Source: Kutzneria buriramensis
GTDB taxonomy: Bacteria; Actinomycetota; Actinomycetes; Mycobacteriales; Pseudonocardiaceae
Length of the DNA: 64,000 nucleotides
Direction of reading: 5' to 3'
Assembly: GCF_003387475.1 (NCBI RefSeq)
Contig: NZ_QUNO01000007.1
Location: 1-64,000, forward strand
The notes under the pieces were generated by a model, which searched no databases, was not told the DNA's origin, and saw only the letters and a program-made list of their open reading frames with translations. The position numbers were made by a program, and so were the translations under genes. Positions 23,191 to 32,576 of this stretch are shown here, in pieces; position 1 is the first letter of the stretch, and every line of letters begins with the position of its first letter.

Positions 23191-24645
23191 ATGGCGGCCA
23201 ATCCACCCACCATCGTCCGACCCGACCAGGTCCGGCACACGCCGGGCATCGAGACCCGCTCCATCGACTACGTGCCCATCGCCGAGCGGCACGGCAAGGT
23301 GTGGCACCTGTTCCCCGTGTGGTTCGCGGGGGACGCGCACCTGGCCACCATCGCGACCGGCATCATCGGCGTGGCGCTGGGCGGCAACCTGATCTGGACG
23401 GCCATCGCGGTCGTGCTGGGCAACGCGTTCGGCACGTTCTTCATGGCGTTCCACTCCACCCAGGGCCCACAGCTGGGCCTGCCGCAGATGGTGCAGTCGC
23501 GGCCCCAGTTCGGCTTCGTCGGCGCGCTGCTGGTGTGGGTCGTCGCGCTGGTGACCTACATCGGCTACACCGGCTTCAACCAGATCCTGGTCGGCAGCAC
23601 CATGGGACACCTGGTCAACCTGCCCACGCCGGTCAGCTACATCGGCTACGCGGTGATCAGCGTGGTGCTGGCCATCGTGGGCTACGACTTCATCCACAAG
23701 GCGTCGCGCTGGCTGACGTACCTGATGCTGGTGCTGCTGGTCGTGTTCACGATCGGCCTGCTCGTCGCGCAGCCGTTCAACGCCGAGCAACTCGACCTCG
23801 GCGCGTTCGCGCTGACCCCGTTCCTGGTGCAGTTCTTCACCGCCGCCGTGTACCAGCTGTCGTGGTCGATCTACGTCTCCGACTACTCGCGCTACCTGCC
23901 GCGCGATGTCGGCGTGCGGTCCTCGTTCTGGTGGACGTACACGGGCGCGGGCCTCGGCGGCGCGTGGATGATGCTCGTCGGCACCGTGGCGGCCGGCCTG
24001 TTCCCGAAGGCCGACACCGTCGACGCCGTGCTTTCCGCAGGTGACAAGGCGATTCCGGGCTTCGGCCTTGTGCTGCTGATCGGCTCGGTGCTGCCGCTGA
24101 TCACCATCGGCACGCTGAACTTCTACGGCGCCAGCCTGACCCTGCTGTCCTGCGTGGATTCCCTCAAGCGGTTCCGGCCGACCACCGGGAAACGCGTGGT
24201 CGCGCTGCTGGTCGTCGGCGTGCTGGCCACCGCGATCGCCTTCGCCGCCAACGACAGCTTCCTGGAGGACTTCGGCTACTTCCTGACCGTGCTGGGCTAC
24301 CTGTTCACGCCGTGGACGGCCATCAACCTGGTCGACTTCTACGTGGTGCGGCGCGGGCACTACTCCATCCGCGAGATCTTCAACCCGCGCGGCATCTACC
24401 GCCGCTGGAGCTGGCGCGGACTCCTCGCCTACGGCGTCGGCTTCGCCGCGATGATGCCGTTCGCCGTCGTCGGCGAGCTCAAGGGGCCGGTCGCGAAGGC
24501 GTTGGGCGGCGCGGACATCTCCATGCCGATCGGGCTGATCGTGGCCGCCGGCCTGTATCTCGTGCTGTGCCGTTCGCTCGATCTCGTGGCGGAGCGGGAA
24601 ATCGTCGCCGTCGCGGACGCCGGACTCGACCCGGATGCCGCCTGA
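23191..24645 (+). CDS. NCS1-family permease (cytosine/purine/hydantoin-type)
   Basis: A 484-aa membrane protein with about 12 helices starts at ATG 23191 after GAGGAGAA. Recognisable NCS1 features include RSIDYVPIAERHGKVWHLFPVWFAGDAH (read as two pieces), SWSIYVSDYSRYLP, TIGTLNFYGASLTL and FLTVLGYLFTPWTAINLVDF. NCS1 carriers usually import nucleobases or related nitrogen rings with H+ or Na+. Its place at the end of an acyl-CoA operon suggests that the substrate is a nitrogen-containing or cyclic acid, which is unusual. Confidence 0.9.
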   Translation: MAANPPTIVRPDQVRHTPGIETRSIDYVPIAERHGKVWHLFPVWFAGDAHLATIATGIIGVALGGNLIWTAIAVVLGNAFGTFFMAFHSTQGPQLGLPQMVQSRPQFGFVGALLVWVVALVTYIGYTGFNQILVGSTMGHLVNLPTPVSYIGYAVISVVLAIVGYDFIHKASRWLTYLMLVLLVVFTIGLLVAQPFNAEQLDLGAFALTPFLVQFFTAAVYQLSWSIYVSDYSRYLPRDVGVRSSFWWTYTGAGLGGAWMMLVGTVAAGLFPKADTVDAVLSAGDKAIPGFGLVLLIGSVLPLITIGTLNFYGASLTLLSCVDSLKRFRPTTGKRVVALLVVGVLATAIAFAANDSFLEDFGYFLTVLGYLFTPWTAINLVDFYVVRRGHYSIREIFNPRGIYRRWSWRGLLAYGVGFAAMMPFAVVGELKGPVAKALGGADISMPIGLIVAAGLYLVLCRSLDLVAEREIVAVADAGLDPDAA

Positions 24646-24786
24646 CGAACCGGAATCCACCGCGTAGACGTCCCTCGAAGGAGTGAAATCCGCCGATTCG
24701 CAACGTATTTCGCGTCGGAATGCGTGCGTGTCGGCGGTTTCTCTGCTTACCGTGCAGGAAATCCGTCCCGCACAGGAAGGCAGCAG

Positions 24787-25446
24787 ATGAACAAGGGACA
24801 GCTGATCGAGATGCTCGGCATGCGGCTGGGCATGGACAAGAAGGCCGCCGCCGCGGCGGTCGACGGCATGTTCGACATCATCGTCCGCAACGTCAACCAG
24901 GGCGAGAATGTGACCCTCACGGGATTCGGCGTGTTCGAGAAACGCGTCCGGGCGGCCCGCACCGCCCGCAATCCTCGCACCGGCCAGGCGTTGCGGCTCA
25001 AGCGCACCAATGTGCCCAACTTCCGGCCCGGCACGCTGTTCAAGGAGGTCGTGGACGGCACGCGGAAACTGCCGCGCGTCGGCGCGATGCCGGCCGCGAC
25101 GGCCAAGCCGGCCGCCAGGCCCGCCGCGAAGCCGAAGGCCGCGGCGACCAGGACCAAGGCCGCGGCGACGAGGTCCACGGCGACCAGGACGGCGAGGACG
25201 GCGACGACGAGGACCGCGACGACGAGGACCGCGGCGGCCCGCACCACCACCAGGTCGACCAGCACGGCGGCCAAGCGCCCGGCGGCGACGACCCGGACGG
25301 CGGCGGCGAAGAAGACCACGCGCGCGGCCGCCGGAAAGGCGACGGCGAAGGCGAGCCGGCCGGCCACCAAGAAGGCGGCGACCGTGAAGAAGACGGCCAC
25401 CGCGAAGAAGGCGAAACCGGTCGCGAAGAAGCGCGCCAAGAAGTGA
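24787..25446 (+). CDS. hupB: HU-type nucleoid protein with long basic C-terminal tail
   Basis: A 219-aa protein starts at ATG 24787 after AGGAAGG. Residues 1-90 are a standard HU domain (MNKGQLIEMLG, VTLTGFGVFEKRVRAARTAR, RNPRTG at the DNA-binding arm, VPNFRPGTLFKEVV). The rest is a low-complexity Ala/Lys/Arg/Thr tail, first rich in TRT repeats, then in AKK/KKA, like actinobacterial HupB/HupS. It compacts and protects DNA, and the tail adds DNA affinity. It is followed by a very strong terminator and appears to be its own transcription unit. Confidence 0.95.
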   Translation: MNKGQLIEMLGMRLGMDKKAAAAAVDGMFDIIVRNVNQGENVTLTGFGVFEKRVRAARTARNPRTGQALRLKRTNVPNFRPGTLFKEVVDGTRKLPRVGAMPAATAKPAARPAAKPKAAATRTKAAATRSTATRTARTATTRTATTRTAAARTTTRSTSTAAKRPAATTRTAAAKKTTRAAAGKATAKASRPATKKAATVKKTATAKKAKPVAKKRAKK

Positions 25447-25461
25447 TCCGAGGTTGACGCA

Positions 25462-25507
25462 GCGGCGGCGGGTCCGGTCGGCGAAGGCCGGTCGGACCCG
25501 CCGCCGC
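25462..25507. terminator. Rho-independent-type terminator after the HU gene
   Basis: GCGGCGGCGGGTCCG (25462-25476) pairs perfectly with CGGACCCGCCGCCGC (25493-25507), a 15-bp GC stem with a 16-base loop, 16 bp after the HU stop. It is followed by ATTCGT with only a short T content, as usual in actinomycetes. Confidence 0.85.
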
Positions 25508-25725
25508 ATTCGTGAACGTTCCCGGGGTCAACTTGCGGCCGTCAACTTGCACGTATTTCGGTGACCGACGGTGTCCGGTGGTCGGCCACCGGCTCCGCAC
25601 CGTTATGCTGCGCCGGGTGTCGCAGCCGTTCGGCGAACTGATTAGGCCAGGTGCTTCCGTGTCGAAACCGCCGAACCCTAAGGTGGGCGGGGCCACATTC
25701 TGGAAGCCGATGGGGTGTTGAACCT
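25508..25725. other. Leader/promoter region of the GGDEF-EAL gene
   Basis: This 218-bp stretch has no gene. It holds a 10-bp direct repeat GTCAACTTGC (25527 and 25541, about 14 bp apart). A 7-bp hairpin CCGGTGG/CCACCGG with a TCGG loop lies at 25575-25592. No known riboswitch class is evident to me. Confidence 0.4.
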
Positions 25726-28700
25726 GTGACGAGGTGTCCCGGTCCGCGCGGCGTGCGCCCGGCCTGGTGGCGGCCGCGTGTCTGGCACAGACTTGCGATC
25801 ATCGGACTGGCGTTCACGCTGCCCCTGGTGACCTCCACATATCTGTTGATGGTGAACAACGGCCAGCGCATCGAGTTCAGCCGGAACGAGCTGCGCGGCC
25901 TGGACTACCTGCGGCCGCTCCAGGCGCTGCTGGTCGACGTGACGGCGGACAAGACGCTCGACCGGCGCGCGGCCGCCGGGCAGTCCGAGCCGCTGCACGA
26001 CGCCCAGTCCAAGGTCGACGCCGACTTCGCCGCGCTGCTGGAGGTCGACGCCCGGGTCGGCGACGACCTGCGCACGACCGGCGCGCAGCTCAACGCCAAC
26101 GTGCTGCCGGCGACGCTGGCCAAGAACTGGCGGTCCTGGGAGGCCGGGCAGCACGATCCCGGCACCGACGCGGCGTTCCACTCGCTGATGGTCGCCAACC
26201 TGGGAACGCTCGTCTCCTACGTCGGCGTGACCTCGAACCTGGTGCTGGACCCGGAACTGAGCCCCTATCACATCGCGGACGCGCTGGCGGTGCGCGCGCC
26301 GGCGATCGTCGTGCACACGAGGGCGGTCGGGGACACCGTCGACGGGATGCTCGCCGACGGCCGCGTGATGCTGTCGGACCGGACCGATGTCGCCGCCACC
26401 GTGGCGACGCTGACGTCCGATGCGGACGGCTTGCAGTCCGACCTGTTCACCACGTTCCAGGACGGCGGCGGCTCGTCCGCGCGCGCCGTGCAGAACGCGC
26501 TCGGCCCGCTGCTGACGTCCACGTACCTCAACGTGGCCAACCTCGGCACGATGATCACCCGGAACTTCGTGCAGGCGGCCCAGATCCAGTTGGGACGGCC
26601 GACCCTCAACCAGGCCGTGGACAGCGCCGTCGCGTCCGTGTCCGCGCTGACGACGGCACTGTCCCAGCACGAGGCCGAGATGCTCCAGGCCCGCATCGAC
26701 ATGGACTCGATGAGCCGGGAGCTGGCCCTGGCGGCCGTGTTGGCGGTGCTGGCGGTCACCGTGCTGCTCACCGTCTGGCAGTCTCGCCGGATCACCACCG
26801 ACGTCGGCACCGTGTCCCGCGTCGCGGCCTCGCTCGCCGACGGCGACCTGACCGGCCGGGCGCAGGTGCGCAGCCGGGACGAGGTCGGCGTGATGGCCAC
26901 GGCCTTCAACGGCATGGCCGAGCGCCTCCAGCACATGGTCGAGGAGCAGCAGCGGGCGGAGCGGACGCTGCGGTCCGAGCGGGACTTCGTCGACGCCGTG
27001 CTGGAGATCGCCGGCAGCCTGGTGCTGGTGATGGACCGCGACGGCCGCATCGTGCGGTTCAACCGGGCCTGCGAGCTCACCACCGGCTACACCGCCGAGG
27101 AGGTCCTCGGGCGGCTGTGCTGGGAGCTGTTCCTGCTGCCCGAGGACCGGCCCTGCATCGAGGCGCACTTCGCCGACCTGACGCCGGCGAAGTTCCCCCA
27201 GACCTTCGAGTGCCCCTGGCTCACCCACGACGGCGGGCAGCTGCGGATCGCCTGGTCCAACACCGCGCTGGTGGACGACAGCGGCGCCGTCACGCACGTG
27301 ATCGCGACCGGCATCGACGTGACGGCGCAGCGCACCGCCGAAGCCGCGCTGCGGGAGGCGAAGGAGCGGTTCCAGAAGGCGTTCGACCACGCGTCGATCG
27401 GCATGTGCCTGGTCGACATGGACGCCGGGTTCCTCCAGGTCAACCGGGCGCTGTGCGAGATGCTCGGCCGCAGCGAGCAGGAGCTGCTGACGCTGCGGGT
27501 CTGCGACGTCACCCACCCCGACGACCAGGCGGCCAGCATGGCGGTCGTGGCGGTGGCGAAGCAGCGCGACGCCGTGCCGCACCGGCTGGAGAAGCGCTAC
27601 CTGCGGCCCGACGGCCGGGTGGTGTGGGCGCAGGTCACGGCCTGCACGATCCACGCCGAGGACGGCGAGGCCTCGTACCTGGTCACGCAGGTCGAGGACG
27701 TGACCGAGCGGCGCGAGGCCGAGGCCCGGCTGGTGCGGCAGGCCATGCACGACCCGCTCACCGGCCTGCCCAACCGGACGCTGCTGATGGACCGGCTGCG
27801 GCAGGTGCTGGCCCGCGCGGACCGGCATCCGGAGCTGACGGCCGTGCTGTTCATCGACCTGGACGGCTTCAAGGACGTCAACGACAGCCTCGGGCACGAC
27901 GTCGGCGACGAGGTGCTGCGCGAGGTCGGCCGGCGGTTGCAGGGCAACATCCGCCCACTGGACACCGTCGCGCGGCTCGGCGGCGACGAGTTCGTGGTGC
28001 TGTGCCAGGACCTGGCCGGCGAGCAGAACGTCGTGGAGATCTCCGAGCGGCTGGCCGGCGTGCTCGCCGAGCCGGTGGCCGTGGGCACGTTCGAGGTGGT
28101 CGTCACGGCCAGCGTCGGCATCGCGCTGGCCAACGGCCGGGTGCCGGCGCCCGAGGACCTGCTGCGCGAGGCCGACGCCGCGATGTACGGGGCCAAGACG
28201 CGCGGCAAGAACCGCTGCGAGATCTTCGACGCCGGGCTGCAGGCACGGGCCGTGGACCGGATCGCGATCGCGTCGGCGCTGCGCCGGGGCCTGCGCGACG
28301 ACCGGTTCGTGCTGCACTTCCAGCCCGTGGTCGACATCTGCACCGGCGACACCGTGGCCGTGGAGTCGTTGGTGCGCCTGGACGATCCCGATCGCGGGCT
28401 GCTCGCGCCCGGCACGTTCATCCAGGTCGCCGAGGACAGCGGGCTGATCGTGCCGATCGGGACGTCCGTGCTGGAGCAGGCCTGCCGCGAGCTGGTGGCG
28501 TGGCGGGCCAGCGGCGCGGCCGGGCCGGGCCTGCGCACCGCCGTCAACCTGTCGGCCCGCCAGGCGACCCGGCCGGACCTGGCCGAGACGATCGAGCACG
28601 CGCTGGCCCAGGCCGGGCTCGAACCGTCCGCGCTGACCCTGGAGCTCACCGAGACGGTGCTGATGGAGGCCGACGCCGCGACGCTGCGGCAGCTGGAGCG

Positions 28701-29052
28701 GATCCGGGAGCTCGGGGTGGGGCTGGGCATCGACGACTTCGGCACCGGCTACTCCTCGCTGACCTACCTCAAGCGGCTGCCGGTCAGCTTCGTCAAGATC
28801 GACCGGTCGTTCGTCGCCGGCCTGATCACCGACCCGTCCGACCGGGAGATCGTGACCGCGGTGATCCGGCTCGGCCAGGCGCTGGGCCTCACCACGATCG
28901 CCGAGGGCGTCGAGGAGCCCGCCCAGTTCGACGCGCTGCGGCAGCTCGGCTGCGACCAGGCGCAGGGATTCCTGCTGGGGCGGCCGAAGGCCGGGCCGCC
29001 CGGCGACATCGCCGCGGTGCGGGCGATGCGGACCGCGGCGCGCGTGTCGTGA
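25726..29052 (+). CDS. Membrane-bound GGDEF-EAL c-di-GMP enzyme with HAMP and two PAS domains
   Basis: A protein of about 1108 aa is predicted from GTG 25726 (start position uncertain). TM1 lies near residues 17-39 and an extracytoplasmic helical sensor near 40-330. TM2 is near 331-350, HAMP near 351-405, and PAS domains near 420-545 and 550-670. The GGDEF domain holds an intact RLGGDEFVVL near 750. The EAL domain has ESLVRL near 880, then IDDFGTGYSSL and AEGVEE. Both catalytic domains keep their key residues, so it could make and degrade cyclic di-GMP, a regulator of development and surface behaviour. Its stop overlaps a solute-binding lipoprotein gene, so its periplasm-side sensor may be fed by that protein (inference). 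Confidence 0.92.
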   Translation: MTRCPGPRGVRPAWWRPRVWHRLAIIGLAFTLPLVTSTYLLMVNNGQRIEFSRNELRGLDYLRPLQALLVDVTADKTLDRRAAAGQSEPLHDAQSKVDADFAALLEVDARVGDDLRTTGAQLNANVLPATLAKNWRSWEAGQHDPGTDAAFHSLMVANLGTLVSYVGVTSNLVLDPELSPYHIADALAVRAPAIVVHTRAVGDTVDGMLADGRVMLSDRTDVAATVATLTSDADGLQSDLFTTFQDGGGSSARAVQNALGPLLTSTYLNVANLGTMITRNFVQAAQIQLGRPTLNQAVDSAVASVSALTTALSQHEAEMLQARIDMDSMSRELALAAVLAVLAVTVLLTVWQSRRITTDVGTVSRVAASLADGDLTGRAQVRSRDEVGVMATAFNGMAERLQHMVEEQQRAERTLRSERDFVDAVLEIAGSLVLVMDRDGRIVRFNRACELTTGYTAEEVLGRLCWELFLLPEDRPCIEAHFADLTPAKFPQTFECPWLTHDGGQLRIAWSNTALVDDSGAVTHVIATGIDVTAQRTAEAALREAKERFQKAFDHASIGMCLVDMDAGFLQVNRALCEMLGRSEQELLTLRVCDVTHPDDQAASMAVVAVAKQRDAVPHRLEKRYLRPDGRVVWAQVTACTIHAEDGEASYLVTQVEDVTERREAEARLVRQAMHDPLTGLPNRTLLMDRLRQVLARADRHPELTAVLFIDLDGFKDVNDSLGHDVGDEVLREVGRRLQGNIRPLDTVARLGGDEFVVLCQDLAGEQNVVEISERLAGVLAEPVAVGTFEVVVTASVGIALANGRVPAPEDLLREADAAMYGAKTRGKNRCEIFDAGLQARAVDRIAIASALRRGLRDDRFVLHFQPVVDICTGDTVAVESLVRLDDPDRGLLAPGTFIQVAEDSGLIVPIGTSVLEQACRELVAWRASGAAGPGLRTAVNLSARQATRPDLAETIEHALAQAGLEPSALTLELTETVLMEADAATLRQLERIRELGVGLGIDDFGTGYSSLTYLKRLPVSFVKIDRSFVAGLITDPSDREIVTAVIRLGQALGLTTIAEGVEEPAQFDALRQLGCDQAQGFLLGRPKAGPPGDIAAVRAMRTAARVS

Positions 29053-30599
29053 CCGTCTCGCGGCGCGCCGTGCTGCGGGCCGGGGCGCTGCTCGGCGTCG
29101 GCGCCTTAGCCGCCGGCTGCGCCGACGACCAGGACACGCGGTCGGTCAGCGCGGCGGCGCTCGGGCCCAGCAAGCACGGGGGAGTGCTGCGGGTGGGCAT
29201 CACCGGCGGCAGCGCCGCCGACGGCCTCGACCCGCACCACCCGCCGACCTACACCGACCAGGCGCGGGTCTCCAACCTGTACGAGCCGCTGTTCGTGCAC
29301 GACGTGGCGTACAACATCCTGCCGGTGCTGGCCGAGTCGATCGAGCCGTCGGATCACGGCCGCACCTGGACGCTCCGGCTGCGCGACGGCGTGGAGTTCC
29401 ACAACGGCAAGCGGTTGGACGTCGACGACGTGATCTTCACGTTCCACCGCATCATCGGTACGTCGGCGAACAACGGGGCCGCGGCGCTGAGCATCATCGA
29501 CCTCGCGGGCCTGCGCCGGCTGGACGCCCGGACCCTGCGCATCCCGCTCACCCAGCCGTACGCGCTGTTCCAGGACGAGCTCGCGCAGTACTACAACGCG
29601 GTGGTGCCGGTCGGTTTCGATCCGGCGAAACCCGTTGGCACCGGGCCGTTCCGGCTCGGCGCCTTCACGCCGGGGGACCGCAGCTCCTTCCCCCGGTTCA
29701 CCGGCTACTGGCGCGGCGACCAGCCGTACGTCGACGAGCTGGTGATCATCGACTTCGCCGACGACGAGGCGCAGCTGGAGGCGTTGCTGCGCGGCGAGGT
29801 GGAGGCGATCGACAACCTCGCGCCGGAGCGCATCGCGACCGTGAAGGCGGCCGGCGGCAACGTGTTGGTGTCCGAGACCGGCAACTGGACGCCGTTCACG
29901 ATGCGCGTCGACACCCCGCCGCTGGCTGATCCCCGGGTGCGGCAGGCGCTGCGGCTGGTCGTCGACCGCGAGCAGATGGTCAGCCAGGCCCTGAACGGCC
30001 AGGGCCGGATCGGCAACGACCTGTACGCGCCGTTCGACGTATGTTACGCGAAGCAACTTCCGCAGCGGCAACAGGATCTGGACCAGGCCCGGTCGCTGCT
30101 GCGCAGCGCCGGCCACCCCGGTCTCCAGCTCGAAATCGTCACCTCCGACGCGATCGACGCCGCCGCCGTGGCCGCCGCCCGGCTGTTCGCCGACCAGGCC
30201 GCCGGCGCCGGGATCGACGTGCGGGTGCGCGTGGTCGACAGCGGCGTCTTCTACGGCAACGACTATCTGAGTTGGGACTTCGCCCAGGACTACTGGTACA
30301 CGCGGAGCTACCTGCCGCAGGTAGGCCAGGGTTCGCTGCCGAACGCGCCGTACAACGAATGCCATTGGAACGACCCGACATTCAACTCCCTGATCGCCAG
30401 CGCCCGCGCCGAACTCGATTCCGCGCGGCGCAACCGGCTGCTCCAGGACGCGCAGCAGCTGGAGTACGACCACGGCGGATATGTCGTGTGGGGCTTCAAG
30501 AACCAGGTCGACGCCTACACCAACAAGGTCACTGGCTTCATTCCCGACCGCGGCCTGCCGCTGTCGTCGTTCCAGTTCCGCACCGTCTCGTTCGTCTGA
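29049..30599 (+). CDS. ABC transporter solute-binding lipoprotein (family 5, peptide/opine type)
   Basis: A 516-aa protein starts at GTG 29049, sharing GTGA with the end of the GGDEF-EAL gene. It has a twin-arginine-like start (SRRAVLRAGALLGVGALAAGC) ending in a lipobox, so it is a lipoprotein. DPHHPPTYTDQARVSNLYEPL, YNILPVLAESIEPSDHGRTWTLRLRDGVEF and a DVDDVIFTF segment are typical of SBP_bac_5 proteins. No permease or ATPase genes follow, unlike normal dpp/opp operons. Codon 20, in the signal peptide, is TTA (29106-29108), suggesting bldA-type developmental control. It may serve as a ligand sensor for its upstream partner. Confidence 0.9.
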   Translation: MTVSRRAVLRAGALLGVGALAAGCADDQDTRSVSAAALGPSKHGGVLRVGITGGSAADGLDPHHPPTYTDQARVSNLYEPLFVHDVAYNILPVLAESIEPSDHGRTWTLRLRDGVEFHNGKRLDVDDVIFTFHRIIGTSANNGAAALSIIDLAGLRRLDARTLRIPLTQPYALFQDELAQYYNAVVPVGFDPAKPVGTGPFRLGAFTPGDRSSFPRFTGYWRGDQPYVDELVIIDFADDEAQLEALLRGEVEAIDNLAPERIATVKAAGGNVLVSETGNWTPFTMRVDTPPLADPRVRQALRLVVDREQMVSQALNGQGRIGNDLYAPFDVCYAKQLPQRQQDLDQARSLLRSAGHPGLQLEIVTSDAIDAAAVAAARLFADQAAGAGIDVRVRVVDSGVFYGNDYLSWDFAQDYWYTRSYLPQVGQGSLPNAPYNECHWNDPTFNSLIASARAELDSARRNRLLQDAQQLEYDHGGYVVWGFKNQVDAYTNKVTGFIPDRGLPLSSFQFRTVSFV

Positions 30600-30683
30600 G
30601 CGGCCCAACCGACCCAGCGGCATGCCCAACTACAACAATGAAGGCTTCTCGATGGCCGGCGCCGCGGCACCATCACCTGCTGA

Positions 30684-31070
30684 CTATCCCCTGCACACGA
30701 ACTCGAGGCTGTACCCGTCCGGATCGAGCACGTTGGCGGCGTAGTACCCGGGCCCGTAGTACACGCGATCGCCCGGCGCCCCATCGTCCGTCCCGCCAGA
30801 GGCAATCGCCGCGGCGTACGCGGCGTCAACCAGCTCCCTGGACGCCGCCGCGAAGCCGATGCGAACGGTCCCGGCGACACCCGCCCCCTCGCGCAGCCAG
30901 AACAGGTAGCGGTTGCCGTCGCTGTAGCCCTTGAGGTCAGGGTGGCCTTCAGGCCCGGCCGCGCCGTCGAAGTCGACGGCGTGGCTGATGCCGAGCGGTG
31001 CGAGGGTCTTGTCGTAGAAGGCGAGCGAACGGTCCACATCGCTCGCGGCGAGGATGACGTGATCGAGCAT
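30684..31070 (-). CDS. VOC superfamily protein
   Basis: A 128-aa protein opens MLDHVILAASDVDRSLAFYD and ends NVLDPDGYSLEFVCRG, with the conserved His near the start and Glu near the end that usually bind metal in VOC enzymes. The inner GYSDGNRYLFWLREG also fits. It is a glyoxalase/dioxygenase-fold protein of unknown substrate. It faces the TetR gene at 31199 divergently across 128 bp, and may belong to that regulator's targets. Confidence 0.88.
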   Translation of the reverse strand: MLDHVILAASDVDRSLAFYDKTLAPLGISHAVDFDGAAGPEGHPDLKGYSDGNRYLFWLREGAGVAGTVRIGFAAASRELVDAAYAAAIASGGTDDGAPGDRVYYGPGYYAANVLDPDGYSLEFVCRG

Positions 31071-31198
31071 GGCGACCTCTTCCAGGTGTCGGTTTCGGCT
31101 GTCCCGAGGGACGCTAGAGCCCGACCAGGTCAGATCCTGTCCTGGTTGCCACTCACGCTTTCTGGACCGGGCGTTCTTGAATCTGTTACGGTGGGGGC

Positions 31199-31822
31199 AT
31201 GGCGCGGCATCGGGAGTTCGACGTGGGCCGGGCCTGCGAAGCCGCGATGGAACTGTTCTGGCGCAAGGGATACGAGGCGACCTCGGTCAACGACCTCGTC
31301 GCCCACCTCGGCATCGCCAAGGCGAGCCTGTACGCGACCTTCGGCACCAAGCACGATCTGTACACGACGGCGCTGGGCCGGTACGTGGAGCGGACGAACG
31401 ACCAGATCGTGCGGGACCTGTCGGGCCCGGGCTCGGCGCTGGCGGCGGTGCAGCGGCTGGTCGACCGGTTCGCGGACGAGATCCTCGCCGACGAGCAGCG
31501 GCGCGGCTGCATGGTGGTCAACGCGGCGACGGAGCGGCTGCCGGGCGACCACTCGGCGGTGCGCCTGGTGGAACACAGCTGGGACGTCCTGGAGACGTCG
31601 CTGACGATGGCGTTGTCGCGGGCGCTGGCCGAGGGCGAGCTGCGCGCCGGTAGCGACCCGCGGGCGTTGGCCCGCATGCTGATGGCCCTGTTGCAGGGCA
31701 TGCGGGTGTTCGGCAAGAGCGAGTACGCGGCGGATCGCGTGCGGGACGCGGCGCGGGAGGCACGCCGCGTGGTGCAGCCCGATTCTGGTACGAATGGTCT
31801 TGAAATGAGGGGCGATGGCTGA
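31199..31822 (+). CDS. TetR-family regulator
   Basis: A 207-aa protein has the TetR helix-turn-helix VGRACEAAMELFWRKGYEATS, then LGIAKASLYATFGTKHDLY. The C-terminal region has RRGCMVVNAATE, typical of the group related to AcrR/Tsn-like regulators. It overlaps the downstream SDR gene by 8 bp, so the two are cotranscribed. It probably represses this pair and perhaps the divergent VOC gene. I did not find a clear palindromic operator in 31071-31198. Confidence 0.9.
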   Translation: MARHREFDVGRACEAAMELFWRKGYEATSVNDLVAHLGIAKASLYATFGTKHDLYTTALGRYVERTNDQIVRDLSGPGSALAAVQRLVDRFADEILADEQRRGCMVVNAATERLPGDHSAVRLVEHSWDVLETSLTMALSRALAEGELRAGSDPRALARMLMALLQGMRVFGKSEYAADRVRDAAREARRVVQPDSGTNGLEMRGDG

Positions 31823-32576
31823 ACGGTTCACGGGCAAGGTCGCGCTGGTCACCGGGGGCAGCTCCGGCATCGGCCGGACCATCGCGGTGGCCTTCGCCCG
31901 CGAGGGCGCGACCGTGGTCGTCTCCGGGCGCAACGCCGAGGCGCTGGCGCAGACGGTCAAGGAGTGCGAGGCGGCGGGCGGCACCGCCACGGCGGTGGTC
32001 GCCGACGTCAGCGACGCCGCCGAGGTGGCGAACCTGGTGGCCACCACCGTCGAGCGGCACGGCGGCCTGGACATCGCCGTCAACAATGCCGGCATCGCCG
32101 CCAAGCCGGCCCCGACCGCCGACATCGACGACGACGTGTTCGCGGCGGTGTTCGCCACCAATGTCACCGGCACGTTCCTGTGCATGAAGCACGAGATCGC
32201 GCACATGCGCGGCCACGGCGGCGGCGTGATCGTGAACATCTCGTCGAGCATCGGCCCGCACGGCCGGCGGCCCGGCATGGCCGCCTACGCAGCGTCGAAG
32301 GCCGCCGTGAGCGCGTTGACCAGGACCGCGGCCCGCGATCACATCGGCGACGGCATCCGGATCAACGCGGTGAGCCCCGGCGCGAGCGACACCGAGATGT
32401 CCCTACGCCCCGGTGAGACCGACTCCGACCGGGCCGCCCGGGTCGCGTCGACGGTCCCGCTGGGCCGCGTCGGCACCACCGCCGAGGTCGCGAATGCGGT
32501 GCTGTGGCTGGCCTCGCCGGAGTCGACCTTCGCGGTGGGGCACGACCTCGTGGTGGACGGCGGCGTGACCGCCTGA
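31815..32576 (+). CDS. Classical SDR oxidoreductase
   Basis: A 253-aa protein has TGGSSGIGRTIA near residue 14, NNAG near 91, a catalytic Ser in NISSSIGPHGRRPG and YAASKAAVSAL with the Tyr and Lys of the active site. It is a NAD(P)-dependent glucose/ribitol-dehydrogenase-like enzyme of unknown substrate. It overlaps the TetR gene, and that regulator likely responds to its substrate. Length and motifs are complete. Confidence 0.9.
   Translation: MAERFTGKVALVTGGSSGIGRTIAVAFAREGATVVVSGRNAEALAQTVKECEAAGGTATAVVADVSDAAEVANLVATTVERHGGLDIAVNNAGIAAKPAPTADIDDDVFAAVFATNVTGTFLCMKHEIAHMRGHGGGVIVNISSSIGPHGRRPGMAAYAASKAAVSALTRTAARDHIGDGIRINAVSPGASDTEMSLRPGETDSDRAARVASTVPLGRVGTTAEVANAVLWLASPESTFAVGHDLVVDGGVTA

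Noticed and set aside
25508-25725. Cyclic-di-GMP riboswitch ahead of the GGDEF-EAL gene
   Set aside because: The hairpin at 25575-25592 is the only clear structure, and I could not find the conserved GEMM-type core.
25734-29048. 1600-codon plus-strand frame through the GGDEF-EAL gene
   Set aside because: It is a shifted frame of the real GGDEF-EAL gene and only becomes real at 29049, where the solute-binding protein begins.
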